DNA of 64,000 bases from Caulobacter sp. UNC279MFTsu5.1 (GCF_900114015.1 NZ_FORN01000018.1:30110-94109), one strand, 5' to 3'. Counted from the first letter of the stretch, positions 1 to 8,093 are shown. Made by a program: numbers and translations. Notes: a model not told the origin generated them from the letters alone.

Positions 1-311
1 TCGTCGAGCAGAAGGGTCAGCTGCTCGACCAGGTAGTCTCGGAACTGGTTGGGCTTGGTGATGGTGGTGGCGTAGACGCCGGGCCGGCTGACCCGGGCGT
101 AGGAGCGCGCCAGCTTGGGCGGCAGGGCCTCGGGATCGTAGATCAGCCGCAGCTCGGGATAGGCGAACGTGCCGTCGAACCGCGTCTGCGGGTCGGGCCG
201 GGTCCCGTGTTCGAGATAGGCGCGAAGCGCGGTCCGCAGGGCGTCGACGGCGCGTTCGTATTCTTGATTGAGCCGCTCGACCGCGGCGATTGCTTTTTCT
301 TGGTTTGACAT
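1..311 (-). CDS. amn: AMP nucleosidase, N-terminal part (cut by window edge)
   Basis: AMP nucleosidase hydrolyses AMP to adenine and ribose 5-phosphate in the cytoplasm. Only the first 103 codons are present; the gene continues past the left edge. The reading starts MSNQEKAIAAVERLNQEYER. It contains the family-like N-terminal stretches FAYPELRLIY (about residues 50-59) and SRPGVYATTITKPNQF (about residues 76-91), which I recognise from the N-terminal domain that precedes the phosphorylase-like catalytic domain in Amn proteins. The ATG at 311 is the only sensible start. The gene is divergent from the symporter at 510, with about 200 bp between them. The call rests on remembered family sequence; the catalytic domain is outside the window. 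Confidence 0.8.
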   Translation of the reverse strand, partial: MSNQEKAIAAVERLNQEYERAVDALRTALRAYLEHGTRPDPQTRFDGTFAYPELRLIYDPEALPPKLARSYARVSRPGVYATTITKPNQFRDYLVEQLTLLLD

Positions 312-420
312 GGCGCCCTATATCAGCGTTCCGCCGGCATTTCCAGGCTAAGGCCGACGGGCCGTCTTCAAGGCATGGACGAAGCCGAATTCGTCGGCCA
401 CAAGGGTCGCAATGACCTGC

Positions 421-469
421 GCGGCGGCGGCCGGGCGGAAAGCTTGCCCTTTCCTTCGGCCGCCGCCGC
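421..469. repeat. GC-rich inverted repeat in the symporter leader
   Basis: Two 13-bp arms (421-433 and 457-469) are perfect reverse complements around a 23-nt loop. The structure lies about 40 bp upstream of the symporter start at 510, in the divergent region shared with amn. It could fold in the 5' UTR of the symporter mRNA. There is no T-run, so it is not an obvious intrinsic terminator. Confidence 0.55.
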
Positions 470-509
470 CACGACCAATCGCTCGGGCCCGCGCCCGAGA
501 GGGGAGCCC

Positions 510-1781
510 ATGAATAGACGTTTCGCCTTCCTGATCATCGCCGCCATGGTCCTGGGGATCCTGGTGGGTTGGGTCTGCAACCAGTATCTCGACCCCGCCC
601 AGACCGCAGAGGCGGTCAAGTGGTTCAAGATGGGCACCGACCTGTTCCTGCGGCTGATCAAGATGATCATCGCCCCGCTGGTCTTCACCACCCTGGTGGC
701 CGGCATCGCCCACATGGAGGACGCCGCCGCCGTGGGTCGGATCGGCGCCAAGACCATGGGCTGGTTCATCAGCGCCTCGGCCGTCTCATTGCTGCTGGGC
801 CTGCTGATGGTGCACCTGCTGCATCCCGGCGCGGGCCTGGTGCTGAACGAGGCGACCAGCGCCGCCGCCAACGCCCCGGCCGCCTCGACCGAGACCTTCA
901 CCCTGCAGGGCTTCCTGACCCATCTGGTGCCGACCTCGATCTTCGACGCCATGGCCAAGAACGAGATCCTGCAGATCGTGGTCTTCAGCCTGTTCGTCGG
1001 CACCGCCGTCGCCTCGCTCGACAACAAGGCCCCGCACATCCTGGAGCTGGCCGAGCAAGGCGCCCAGATCATGCTGAAGGTCACCGGCTTCGTGATGAAG
1101 CTGGCCCCGCTGGCGATCTTCTGCGCCCTGGCCTCGACCATCGCCGCCCAGGGCCTGTCGATGCTGGCGGTCTATGGCAAGTTCGTGCTGGGCTTCTACG
1201 CCACCATGGGCACGCTGTGGCTGCTGCTGTTCATCGCCGCCTTCCTGGTGCTGGGCAAGCGGGCCGTTCCGCTGTTCGGGACCATCCGCGAGCCGGCCCT
1301 GCTGGCCTTCTCGACCGCCAGCTCGGAAGCCGCCTATCCGCGCATCCTCGACGCCCTGCCCAAGCTGGGCATCCGCCGCCGCATCGTCTCGTTCGTCCTG
1401 CCGCTGGGCTATTCGTTCAACCTCGACGGCTCGATGCTGTACTGCACCTTCGCCACGGTGTTCATCCTGCAGGCCCACGGCGTGCACCTGTCGATCCAGC
1501 AGCAGATCTTCATGTTGCTGCTGCTGATGGTGACCTCCAAGGGCATCGCCGGCGTGCCGCGCGCCTCGCTCGTCGTCATCATGGCCACCCTGACCTATTT
1601 CGGCCTGCCCGAGACCTGGATCGCCCTGGTGCTGGGCGTCGACCACCTGCTGGACATGGGCCGCAGCGCCACCAACGTGGTCGGCAACTCCGTCGCCGCC
1701 GCCGTGGTCGCCAAGTGGGAGGGCGAACTGGACGATCCGGAGCCCGACGTCGCGGCCGAAGCGGAAGCCGCCAAGGCCTAG
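510..1781 (+). CDS. Dicarboxylate/amino acid:cation symporter (DAACS/SDF family)
   Basis: Predicted inner-membrane secondary transporter of the sodium:dicarboxylate symporter family (GltP/DctA relatives), which couples uptake of C4-dicarboxylates or acidic amino acids to H+ or Na+. The 423-residue length matches the family. Visible hallmarks are the early helix with LIKMIIAPLVFTTLV, the serine-rich re-entrant segment AFSTASSEAAYP, the NLDGSMLY motif, the TSKGIAGVPRAS loop and the MGRSATNVVGNS segment near the C-terminus. An in-frame upstream start at 375 exists. I chose the ATG at 510 because it follows a purine-rich GAGAGGGGAG ribosome site and begins directly with the first membrane helix. 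The exact substrate cannot be read from sequence. A strong hairpin (1838-1876) follows the stop. Confidence 0.92.
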   Translation: MNRRFAFLIIAAMVLGILVGWVCNQYLDPAQTAEAVKWFKMGTDLFLRLIKMIIAPLVFTTLVAGIAHMEDAAAVGRIGAKTMGWFISASAVSLLLGLLMVHLLHPGAGLVLNEATSAAANAPAASTETFTLQGFLTHLVPTSIFDAMAKNEILQIVVFSLFVGTAVASLDNKAPHILELAEQGAQIMLKVTGFVMKLAPLAIFCALASTIAAQGLSMLAVYGKFVLGFYATMGTLWLLLFIAAFLVLGKRAVPLFGTIREPALLAFSTASSEAAYPRILDALPKLGIRRRIVSFVLPLGYSFNLDGSMLYCTFATVFILQAHGVHLSIQQQIFMLLLLMVTSKGIAGVPRASLVVIMATLTYFGLPETWIALVLGVDHLLDMGRSATNVVGNSVAAAVVAKWEGELDDPEPDVAAEAEAAKA

Positions 1782-1837
1782 GTCCGCGCTCAATCGAGCG
1801 GCTGGCCGCCCGAGACTATCGGAAGCCTCTCATCCGC

Positions 1838-1876
1838 TGTCATCCCGGAAGCCTCGTAGAGGCTGCCGGGATGACA
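1838..1876. repeat. REP-like palindrome, family A copy 1 (TGTCATCCCGG ends)
   Basis: A compact palindrome bounded by TGTCATCCCGG and its reverse complement CCGGGATGACA, with an inner AGCCTC/GAGGCT stem. The same ends recur at 2447-2561 and 43591-43698, and in weaker form at 22541-22643. It is therefore an interspersed intergenic repeat rather than a unique terminator. It may still act as a 3' stabilising hairpin for the symporter mRNA. Confidence 0.8.
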
Positions 1877-1992
1877 ATCTCCGGCTGTTCTCCAACTCAA
1901 CCGGAACTCGGCGTAACCCAAGCGCGACCGATTGACTTCAAGGGGGAGAAGACCAATCTCTTCCCCCGAGGGATCTCGGTTAGGAAAACGCC

Positions 1993-2415
1993 ATGAACGT
2001 CAAATCCACGATCCGGGCCGGCCTGCTGACGACGGCGCTGCTGGCCGCTTCGGCGCCGGCCCTGGCCGCCAACGCCCCCGACGAAGCCAAGGACGCCGCC
2101 GCCAAGCCGGCCCGCAGCTGCTTCTACCTGTCGGACTGGGACGGCTGGAGCGCGCCCGACCGCGACACGCTGTATCTGCGGGTGCGCAACCGCGACGTCT
2201 ACCAGGTGAAGCTGTCGCACGGCACCAGCCAGCTGACCTCGCCCGGCGTGCACCTGGTGTCGGTGGTCCGCGGCGTCGACTCGGTCTGCCATCCGCTCGA
2301 CCTGGACCTGCGGGTTTCCGACGGCTTCGGCTTCGCCATGCCGATCATGGCCAAGTCGATCACCAAGCTCTCGGCCGAACAGGTCGCGGCCATCCCGAAG
2401 AAGGACCGGCCGTAA
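1993..2415 (+). CDS. Exported DUF6491-like protein
   Basis: A 140-residue protein with a clear Sec signal peptide: a basic start, then LLTTALLAASAPALAA, cleaved after about residue 27. The mature part holds two cysteines (in RSCFYL and SVCHP) that could form a disulfide. It also contains the motifs CFYLSDWDGWSAPD and LYLRVRNRDVYQVKL, which I associate with the uncharacterised DUF6491 family found in Caulobacterales and Sphingomonadales. AGGA about 10 bases upstream supports the ATG. An imperfect hairpin of GGGGGAG and CTTCCCCC blocks lies in the leader at about 1940-1966. The function is unknown; the protein is likely periplasmic. It is monocistronic, flanked by family A repeats on both sides. 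Confidence 0.75.
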   Translation: MNVKSTIRAGLLTTALLAASAPALAANAPDEAKDAAAKPARSCFYLSDWDGWSAPDRDTLYLRVRNRDVYQVKLSHGTSQLTSPGVHLVSVVRGVDSVCHPLDLDLRVSDGFGFAMPIMAKSITKLSAEQVAAIPKKDRP

Positions 2416-2446
2416 GGCTGTCGTAGCGTTTCGCTGAAGGCCCCAT

Positions 2447-2561
2447 TGTCATCCCGGACGAAGCGCGCAGCGCGAAGATCCGGGATCGACGCGTGAACTC
2501 AGGCGCTTGCGCGCGGTCCCGGATCGGCGCCCGGCTTTCGCCGGGCTTGTCCGGGATGACA
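2447..2561. repeat. REP-like palindromic pair, family A copy 2
   Basis: The outer ends TGTCATCCCGGA (2447-2458) and TCCGGGATGACA (2550-2561) are perfect reverse complements. Inside are smaller stems, such as the CGCGCAGCGCG block and GCCCGG...CCGGGC. This is a composite, BIME-like copy of the family found at 1838-1876 and 43591-43698. It lies in the 307-bp convergent gap between the DUF6491-like gene and nrdB. Confidence 0.8.
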
Positions 2562-2655
2562 GCTCTTTTCCCGGAAAATCCATAGGCGACAGCCCTGCGC
2601 CACGGAGCGTGGGCTTCCCCCTGCCCCGCACGATCACCAGCTCCAGGCTCCCGCC

Positions 2656-2689
2656 AAAGAAAACGCCGCCCCCTTTCGAGGGCGGCGGC
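2656..2689 (-). terminator. Intrinsic terminator of nrdB
   Basis: Read on the minus strand, a CCGCCGCCC...GGGGGCGGCG stem-loop (2664-2689) is followed at once by TTTTCTTT. It lies about 35 bp after the nrdB stop codon and has the classic shape of a Rho-independent terminator. Confidence 0.8.
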
Positions 2690-2722
2690 ATGTTATCCCC
2701 GTTTATCCCTGCTTCTTCTGGC

Positions 2723-3763
2723 TTATTCCGCCGGCAGGGTGTTCTCGGAGCGCTTCTGCAGCATGGTGTCGAAGCTCGACCACACGCCCTCCGCGCCGTG
2801 CCATTGGCCCCGGGTGGCCGCCTTGGAATATTCGGTGGCCCGGGCCTCGAAGAAGTTGGCGTGCTCCACGCCCGACAGCAGCGACTGCAGCCAGGGCAGC
2901 GGGTTTTCCTTCACGCCGTAGACCTCCGGCAGGGCCAGCTGGCGCAGGCGCCAGTCGGCGATGAACCGGATGTACTGCTTGATGTCGTCGGGGGTCATGC
3001 CCTGCACGTCGCCGGCCTCGAAGGCCAGGTCGATGAAGGCGTCCTCCATCGTCACCACCGTCTTGCAGCAGTCGACGATGTCGTCGGCCACGGCCTTGGT
3101 GACCGCGCCGGTCTCCTTGTTGAACGTGTGGTACAGCTTGATGATGCCTTCGCAGTGCAGGCTCTCGTCGCGGATCGACCACGAGACGATCTGGCCCATG
3201 CCCTTCATCTTGTTGAAGCGCGGGAAGTTCATCAGCATCGCGAAGCTGGCGAACAGCTGCAGGCCCTCGGTGAAGCCGCCGAACATGGCCAGGGTGCGGG
3301 CGATGTCGGCGTTGGAGTCGACGCCGAACTTCTGCATGAAGTCGTGCTTGTCGCGCATGGCCTGGTATTCCATGAACGCGCCGAACTCGCTCTCCGGCAT
3401 GCCGATGGTTTCCAGCAGCAGGGCGTAGGCCGCGATATGGATGGTCTCCATATTGGCGAACGACGACAGCATCATCTTCACTTCGGTGGGTTTGAACACC
3501 CGGCCGTAGCGCTCCATGTAGTTGTCGGCGACCTCGACGTCGCTCTGGGTGAAGAAGCGGAAGATCTGCGTCAGCAGGTTCCGTTCCTTGTCGTTCAGCT
3601 TGACGGCCCAGTCCTTGAGGTCCTCGCCCAGCGGCACCTCTTCGGGCATCCAGTGGACCTGCTGCTGCTTCTTCCAGAAGTCGTGGGCCCACGGGTAGCG
3701 GAAGGGCTTGTAGGCGCCGGAGGGGGTCAGCAGGCCGGGCGTGGTGATCAGCTTGGCGGACAT
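2723..3763 (-). CDS. nrdB: Class Ia ribonucleotide reductase beta subunit
   Basis: NrdB houses the diiron-tyrosyl radical cofactor that starts nucleotide reduction in NrdA, supplying dNTPs. The 346 residues include the expected ligands: D75 (TQSDVEVADN), E106 and H109 with the radical tyrosine Y113 (METIHIAAY), E166 (FTEGLQL), and E200 and H203 (DESLHCEG). This is the E...H...Y spacing of a functional class Ia enzyme. An in-frame extension reaches 3874, but I chose the ATG at 3763 (MSAKLITTPG) because the upstream part is low complexity and unlike the family. There is no ATP-cone at the N-terminus. The partner gene nrdA lies more than 5 kb away on the same strand. NrdR-like boxes at 3835-3850 and 3866-3881 lie upstream, and a terminator follows. 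Confidence 0.96.
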   Translation of the reverse strand: MSAKLITTPGLLTPSGAYKPFRYPWAHDFWKKQQQVHWMPEEVPLGEDLKDWAVKLNDKERNLLTQIFRFFTQSDVEVADNYMERYGRVFKPTEVKMMLSSFANMETIHIAAYALLLETIGMPESEFGAFMEYQAMRDKHDFMQKFGVDSNADIARTLAMFGGFTEGLQLFASFAMLMNFPRFNKMKGMGQIVSWSIRDESLHCEGIIKLYHTFNKETGAVTKAVADDIVDCCKTVVTMEDAFIDLAFEAGDVQGMTPDDIKQYIRFIADWRLRQLALPEVYGVKENPLPWLQSLLSGVEHANFFEARATEYSKAATRGQWHGAEGVWSSFDTMLQKRSENTLPAE

Positions 3764-3834
3764 CGAGGACGGCTCCAGGGCAGGCGGACGCGAATCGGAC
3801 GGACGGTTAGGCTCTCTTGGTAGCGCGCGGTCGT

Positions 3835-3881
3835 CGGGATCATCTAGTGGCCACGACGTCGCAGCACACAACATGTTGTGG
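3835..3881 (-). promoter_or_regulatory. Paired NrdR-like boxes upstream of nrdB
   Basis: The known NrdR consensus is roughly acaCwAtATaTwGtgt, in pairs about 31-32 bp apart. The 16-mer at 3866-3881 matches at 13 positions and contains the perfect 14-bp palindrome CACAACATGTTGTG. A weaker copy with ATCTAGTG lies at 3835-3850, exactly 31 bp away. Both sit between nrdB and the divergent GST gene. The stronger box ends about 20 bp before the GST start, so GST expression could also be affected. Site recognition is inference from the consensus. Confidence 0.65.
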
Positions 3882-3900
3882 GTAGATTGGGTAACGAAAG

Positions 3901-4572
3901 ATGAATCAAGCTTACACCATCTACGGCGCGCTTGGCTCGGGGTCCGTGCCCGTCGAAGCGACTTTGACCCTTCTGGGGCAGCCCTACGCCGTCGTCGAGG
4001 CGCCGACCTGGGAGGGCGCGGCCCAGCAGGCCAAGGTGGCGGGGGTCAATCCGCTGAAACAGATCCCGGCCCTGGTCACGCCGGAGGGCGAGACGATCAC
4101 CGAGAGCGCCGCCATCCTGATCTGGCTGGCCGACCGGTTCCCCGAGGCGCGGCTGGCTCCGTCGCCCGATTCGCCCCTGCGCGGCCAGTTCCTGCGCTGG
4201 ATGGTGTTCGTGCCGGCGGCGATCTACTCGCTGTTCTGGGTGCGGGACGATCCCTCGCGGCTGGGCGGGCCGGACCCCGAGGTCCAGGCGCGGATCAAGG
4301 CCGCGACGGCCGAGCGGATCGCCGCGTGCTGGGGGATGATGGAGGCGCAGCTGGCGCCGGGGCGCTATCTGCTCGGCGACGCGCTGACGGTGCTCGACCT
4401 CTATGTCGCCGTGGTCAGCCGCTGGGGCCCGCGGCGCGAGCGGTTCTACGAGGTGGCGCCGCGGATGGCCGAGGTGGTGCGGCGGGTCGATGCGGATCCG
4501 CGGCTGGCGGACTTCTGGGCCGAGCGGTTTCCGTTCGTGGAGGGCTGGGAGAGCAAGGGGGCGGCGGGGTAG
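3901..4572 (+). CDS. Glutathione S-transferase family protein
   Basis: A 223-residue cytosolic GST-like protein. The N-terminal thioredoxin-fold half shows NPLKQIPAL (residues 50-58, with the conserved cis-proline) and ESAAIL (residues 68-73, the Glu-Ser pair that holds the glutathione gamma-glutamyl group). The C-terminal helical half includes a YLLGDALTVLDLYVAV segment typical of the fold's N-capping box region. The N-terminus has serines (GALGSGS, residues 9-15) where catalytic Ser or Cys residues occur in bacterial GSTs. The substrate is unknown. It is divergent from nrdB, and family B repeat DNA follows. The start fits the upstream spacing, but the ribosome site is weak. Confidence 0.88.
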   Translation: MNQAYTIYGALGSGSVPVEATLTLLGQPYAVVEAPTWEGAAQQAKVAGVNPLKQIPALVTPEGETITESAAILIWLADRFPEARLAPSPDSPLRGQFLRWMVFVPAAIYSLFWVRDDPSRLGGPDPEVQARIKAATAERIAACWGMMEAQLAPGRYLLGDALTVLDLYVAVVSRWGPRRERFYEVAPRMAEVVRRVDADPRLADFWAERFPFVEGWESKGAAG

Positions 4573-4652
4573 GCAGGTTCGCGGAAGCTCCTACCGCCAG
4601 GAATTCGGATGCGGCTCCGCGCGCGAAGGCTAGGCCGAGAGCGCGGGCCCAA

Positions 4653-4756
4653 AGACCCCCTCAGTCGCTTCGCGACAGCTCCCCCAGAGGGGGAGCATCT
4701 GCACAGCGTAGATCCTCCCCCTCTGGGGGAGGTGGCCCGGAGGGCCGGAGGGGGCT
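4653..4756. repeat. Long intergenic repeat, family B copy 1
   Basis: An element of about 104 bp beginning AGACCCCCTCAGTCGCTTCG and ending in the GGCCCGGAGGGCCGGAGGGGG block. It is built of nested stems, for example CTCCCCC...GGGGGAG and CCTCCCCC...GGGGGAGG. A near-identical copy lies at 46743-46846 in the same orientation. This copy fills most of the 228-bp gap between GST and the TSUP transporter. Confidence 0.85.
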
Positions 4757-4800
4757 CCCGGCGGATGACGCGGCCGCCACGATCCTGCTACCACCCTCCC

Positions 4801-5571
4801 ATGCTGACCGATCCCCTGTTCTACGCCGTCGCCGTGCCCGCCGTGATCCTGCTGGGCCTGGCCAAGGGCGGGTTCGCGGGGATCGGGGTGGTGGCGGTGC
4901 CGATGATGGCGCTGGTCGTCTCGCCGGTGCTGGCCGCGGCGATCACCCTGCCGATCCTGCTGGCCCAGGACGTGGTCAGCGTCTGGTCGTTCCGCAAGAC
5001 CTGGGACAGGGGCCTGCTGGTCCTGATGCTGCCGGCGGCGGCGGTCGGCATCTTCGTCGGCTGGCTGCTGGCGGCCCGGGTGTCGGTGGCGGCGGTCGAG
5101 CTGTCGATCGGCCTGATCTCGATCGCCTTCTCGCTGCAGCGGCTGTGGGCCGAGCGAGCGGTCAAGGCCGCCGAGGCGGTCGAGGCCGGGCCGGCGCGGC
5201 CCTGGCTGGGCGCCCTGTGCGGCGCGGTCGCCGGCTTCACCAGCCAGGTCGCCCACGCCGGCGGCCCGCCGTTCCAGATCTATGTCCTGCCCCGCCGCCT
5301 GCCGCGCGACGTGTTCATCGGCACCAGCGCCATCTTCTTCGCCACGGTCAACTGGATGAAGGTGCCGGCCTATGTGGCCCTGGGCCAGTTCACGCCCCAG
5401 GTGCTGACCACGGCCGCCGTGCTGCTGCCCCTGGCCCTGGCCTCGACCTGGGCCGGCGTCTGGCTGGTGCGCCGCGTGCCCGCCGAGGGCTTCTACAAGG
5501 TCATCTACCTGCTGCTGATCGCGGTCGGCGCCAAGCTGGCCTGGGACGGGGCGCACGGGCTGCTGGGGTGA
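4801..5571 (+). CDS. TSUP (TauE/SafE) family transporter
   Basis: A 256-residue polytopic membrane protein with about eight hydrophobic segments. It shows the family's two-repeat architecture: an N-terminal GLAKGGFAGIGVVAVPMMAL segment and a second-half GFTSQVAHAGGPPFQIYVLP segment. TSUP proteins export or import small sulfur or organic anions such as sulfite or sulfoacetate; the substrate here cannot be told. The in-frame ORF extends upstream to 4609 through repeat DNA, so I place the start at the ATG at 4801, where the first helix begins. No partner gene of sulfur metabolism is adjacent. Confidence 0.87.
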   Translation: MLTDPLFYAVAVPAVILLGLAKGGFAGIGVVAVPMMALVVSPVLAAAITLPILLAQDVVSVWSFRKTWDRGLLVLMLPAAAVGIFVGWLLAARVSVAAVELSIGLISIAFSLQRLWAERAVKAAEAVEAGPARPWLGALCGAVAGFTSQVAHAGGPPFQIYVLPRRLPRDVFIGTSAIFFATVNWMKVPAYVALGQFTPQVLTTAAVLLPLALASTWAGVWLVRRVPAEGFYKVIYLLLIAVGAKLAWDGAHGLLG

Positions 5572-5712
5572 CAACGGATTTTGCGTTTCACCCCGTCGGA
5601 TCTCACCCGCCGAACACCTCCCACCCTTCCAGCGTCAAATCGTCCCGCGCCCTATCCCAGCCACGATGATCGGCGTTTATATGTCATCGATTGCGCGTAC
5701 AGTGGGCGGGCC

Positions 5713-6426
5713 ATGACCGAGACGACCAGCATCATTCCGGCCCCGACGTCGGCCCCGGTCCCGGCGGTCGTCCAGGCCACGCACTATCCGACGCCGGCCG
5801 CCAAGTGCGCCGACCTTGTGGTGCACCTGGCCGGCCTGGCCTGCGCCCTGCTGGGCGGCGGCATCATGCTGGGCCTGGCCTTCGGCCTGGGCTCGCTGAG
5901 CCAGGTGGCGGCCATCGCCGTCTACACCGTCGGCCTGATCACCATGCTGTCGCTGTCGACCGCCTACAACTTCGCCAAGGCCCGCTGGCGGCCGCTGCTG
6001 CGTCGCTTCGACCACGCCGGCATCTTCATCATGATCGCCGCGTCCTACACCCCGTTCACCACCCAGAACCTGCATGGCTGGTGGGCGATCGGCATGACCG
6101 CCGCCGTCTGGAGCGTGGCCGGGATCGGGGTGCTGGCCAAGCTGTTCCTGCCGGGCCTGGACAAGCGCTTCTGGGTCTTTTTGTACCTGGCCCTGGGCTG
6201 GCTGGTGCTGGTGGCCATCAAGCCGATGATCGCCGGCATGGGCTGGGTGGCCCTGCTGCTGCTGGCGATCGGCGGGGTGATCTATTCCACCGGCACGGTG
6301 TTCTACCTGATGAAGCGGCTGAAGTTCCGGCGGGCGATCTGGCACGGTCACGTGATCGGCGGCGCCGGCCTGCACTACGCCGCCGTGCTGGTCGGGGTGG
6401 TCCTGGCCTCGAGCGGCCACTCCTGA
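5713..6426 (+). CDS. Hemolysin III / PAQR family membrane protein
   Basis: A 237-residue, seven-helix inner-membrane protein of the YqfA/hemolysin III group, related to eukaryotic adipoQ receptors. Characteristic pieces are STAYNFAKARWRPLLRRFDH, ASYTPF and the C-terminal HGHVIGGAGLHY. They supply the aspartate and histidines that form the predicted metal site of PAQR proteins. Its bacterial role is poorly defined (membrane homeostasis; the hemolytic label is historical). The ORF is open from 5581, but the ATG at 5713 precedes the family-like N-terminus. The patatin gene starts 7 bp after its stop, which suggests co-transcription. Confidence 0.87.
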   Translation: MTETTSIIPAPTSAPVPAVVQATHYPTPAAKCADLVVHLAGLACALLGGGIMLGLAFGLGSLSQVAAIAVYTVGLITMLSLSTAYNFAKARWRPLLRRFDHAGIFIMIAASYTPFTTQNLHGWWAIGMTAAVWSVAGIGVLAKLFLPGLDKRFWVFLYLALGWLVLVAIKPMIAGMGWVALLLLAIGGVIYSTGTVFYLMKRLKFRRAIWHGHVIGGAGLHYAAVLVGVVLASSGHS

Positions 6427-6433
6427 GCCACCC

Positions 6434-7768
6434 TTGAGCACGCCGTCCGACCCCAAGAATCCCGTCCAGGCCTTCTTCCGGGATCGCGCGGCCAACGCCC
6501 AACGCGCCAAGCGGGCCCCCGCCCCCGTCGGCCTGCCCGACAGCGCGATCGAGGCCGTCGGTTTCCCGGGCGTGCGGCTCAGCATCGACGAGGCCGACGA
6601 GACCCTGCGCGGCGTCGCCGACCGCCTGGCCCCGATGCGGCCGCTGCTGGGCCGCGAGGACTTCAACATCCTGGCCCTGTCGGGCGGAGCGGCCGGCGGC
6701 GCCTTCGGGGCCGGGGCGCTCGTCGGCCTGACCAAGGCCGGCACCCGGCCGCGGTTCGCCATCGTCACCGGCGTCAGCACCGGCGCCCTGATCGCGCCGT
6801 TCGCCTTCCTCGGCCCGGACTGGGACGACCGCCTGGCCGACGCCTATATCGGCGGCCACGCCTCCGAACTGCTCAGCCTCAAGCGCCTAGGCCCGACCCT
6901 GGGTCTCAGCCTGTTCCGCGGCGACTCCCTGGACGGGCTGGTCGCGCCGTTCGTCGACCTGGACATGATCCAGGCCGTGGCTCGCGAGCACGCCCGCGGC
7001 CGCCGCCTGCTGATCGCCACCACCAATCTCGACAGCCAGAAGGCGACGATCTGGGACATGGGCGAGATCGCCACCCGGGGCGGCGAGGACGCCGTACGGC
7101 TGTTCCGCGACGTGCTCGTGGCCTCGGCCACCCTGCCCGGCCTGTTCCCGCCCAAGCTGATCGATGTCGAAGCGGCCGACGGCGACGGCGGCATGGCCCG
7201 CTACCAGGAAATGCACGCCGACGGCGGCATCGCCGCGCCGCTGTTCCTGATGCCCGACGCCCTGCTGCGCTGGCGCGACCTGGGCCAGCGCCTGCGGCGC
7301 GGCCGGGTCTATGTGATCTTCAACACCGTGCTGGATCCCGCGCCCCGCACCACCCAGCCGGGCGTGGCCTCGATCATGGGGCGCAGCTTCGAGACCATGC
7401 TGCGGTTCTCGTACCGCCAGGCGCTGAGCGTGGCCGCCGGCTTCTGCGCCCGCCACAACCTGCCGCTCTGGTCCGCCTCGATCCCCGCCAGCTTCGAGAA
7501 CTTCAACATGATGAAGTTCGAGACCGCGGTCATGCGCCAGACCTTCGACGACGCCGAGGCCCTGGCGATCAACGGCCGGCTGTGGTCCAGCGCCATCCCG
7601 ACGCCCGAGCCCCTGTGGCGGGGCCTGTTCAAGCGCCTGCCGCCGACGCCGCGGCAGGTGGTCAAGGATCCCATCCTCGCGCCGGACACGACCCTGGCCC
7701 CACCGGACGAGACGTTCGCCGAACAGGAGGCCCCGCGGCCGCCGGAACGGGACGAGCCTATTTCTTGA
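6434..7768 (+). CDS. Patatin-like phospholipase family protein
   Basis: A 444-residue protein with the complete patatin signature: a glycine-rich oxyanion loop LSGGAAGGAFGAGAL (about residues 82-96), the nucleophile elbow GVSTG (Ser115) and the DGG catalytic aspartate (Asp263). These make a Ser-Asp dyad lipid acyl hydrolase likely. There is no clear signal peptide, and the roughly 70 residues before the catalytic domain are not recognised. The start is a TTG at 6434, 7 bp after the PAQR stop; no better ATG precedes the catalytic motif. Its 3' end overlaps the convergent zinc-ribbon gene by 11 bp. The pairing with a membrane PAQR protein hints at a membrane-lipid role, which is inference. Confidence 0.88.
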   Translation: MSTPSDPKNPVQAFFRDRAANAQRAKRAPAPVGLPDSAIEAVGFPGVRLSIDEADETLRGVADRLAPMRPLLGREDFNILALSGGAAGGAFGAGALVGLTKAGTRPRFAIVTGVSTGALIAPFAFLGPDWDDRLADAYIGGHASELLSLKRLGPTLGLSLFRGDSLDGLVAPFVDLDMIQAVAREHARGRRLLIATTNLDSQKATIWDMGEIATRGGEDAVRLFRDVLVASATLPGLFPPKLIDVEAADGDGGMARYQEMHADGGIAAPLFLMPDALLRWRDLGQRLRRGRVYVIFNTVLDPAPRTTQPGVASIMGRSFETMLRFSYRQALSVAAGFCARHNLPLWSASIPASFENFNMMKFETAVMRQTFDDAEALAINGRLWSSAIPTPEPLWRGLFKRLPPTPRQVVKDPILAPDTTLAPPDETFAEQEAPRPPERDEPIS

Positions 7769-8093
7769 GGTAGCGGGCCCGCAGCTTCTCGACGCGCGGC
7801 GGATCGGCCCGGAAGTCGCCGGCCAGGCCCAGGCGGGCGTTGCACGACGGACAGCGCACCGACTCCTCGTCGGCCAGTTCGGACGGCGGGTCGAAGCGCG
7901 TGCCGCAGGGCTTGCACTTGAAGTCGCCCGTCGGCGGCGGCGGCGCGGGCGGCGGCGGCTCGGGGGCTCTCAGCACCACGCGCTTGGCGCCGGCCGGCCG
8001 CGGGATACGCTCGAGCGGCGGCGGGCCGCCCGGCGCGGCGACGCCGCTCTTCAGGCTCAGGATCTTGCGGCGAGGAGGCTCGCTATCGCTCAT
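7758..8093 (-). CDS. Small proline-rich protein with C-terminal zinc ribbon
   Basis: A 111-residue protein of unknown function. Residues 1-55 are basic and proline-rich, including a PEPPPPAPPPP tract. Residues 58-90 carry two CxxC knuckles (CKPC and CPSC) spaced as in a zinc ribbon, with a charged tail VEKLRARYLKK. This layout resembles small alphaproteobacterial zinc-ribbon proteins, but I do not recognise a named family. It lies tail to tail with the patatin gene and overlaps it by 11 bp. The cysteine pattern and ATG start support it being a real gene. Confidence 0.6.
   Translation of the reverse strand: MSDSEPPRRKILSLKSGVAAPGGPPPLERIPRPAGAKRVVLRAPEPPPPAPPPPTGDFKCKPCGTRFDPPSELADEESVRCPSCNARLGLAGDFRADPPRVEKLRARYLKK

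Noticed and set aside
3741..5669. A 642-codon plus-strand frame over GST, repeat and TSUP gene
   Set aside because: It passes through a family B repeat and two convincing genes in other frames, and shows no family motif.
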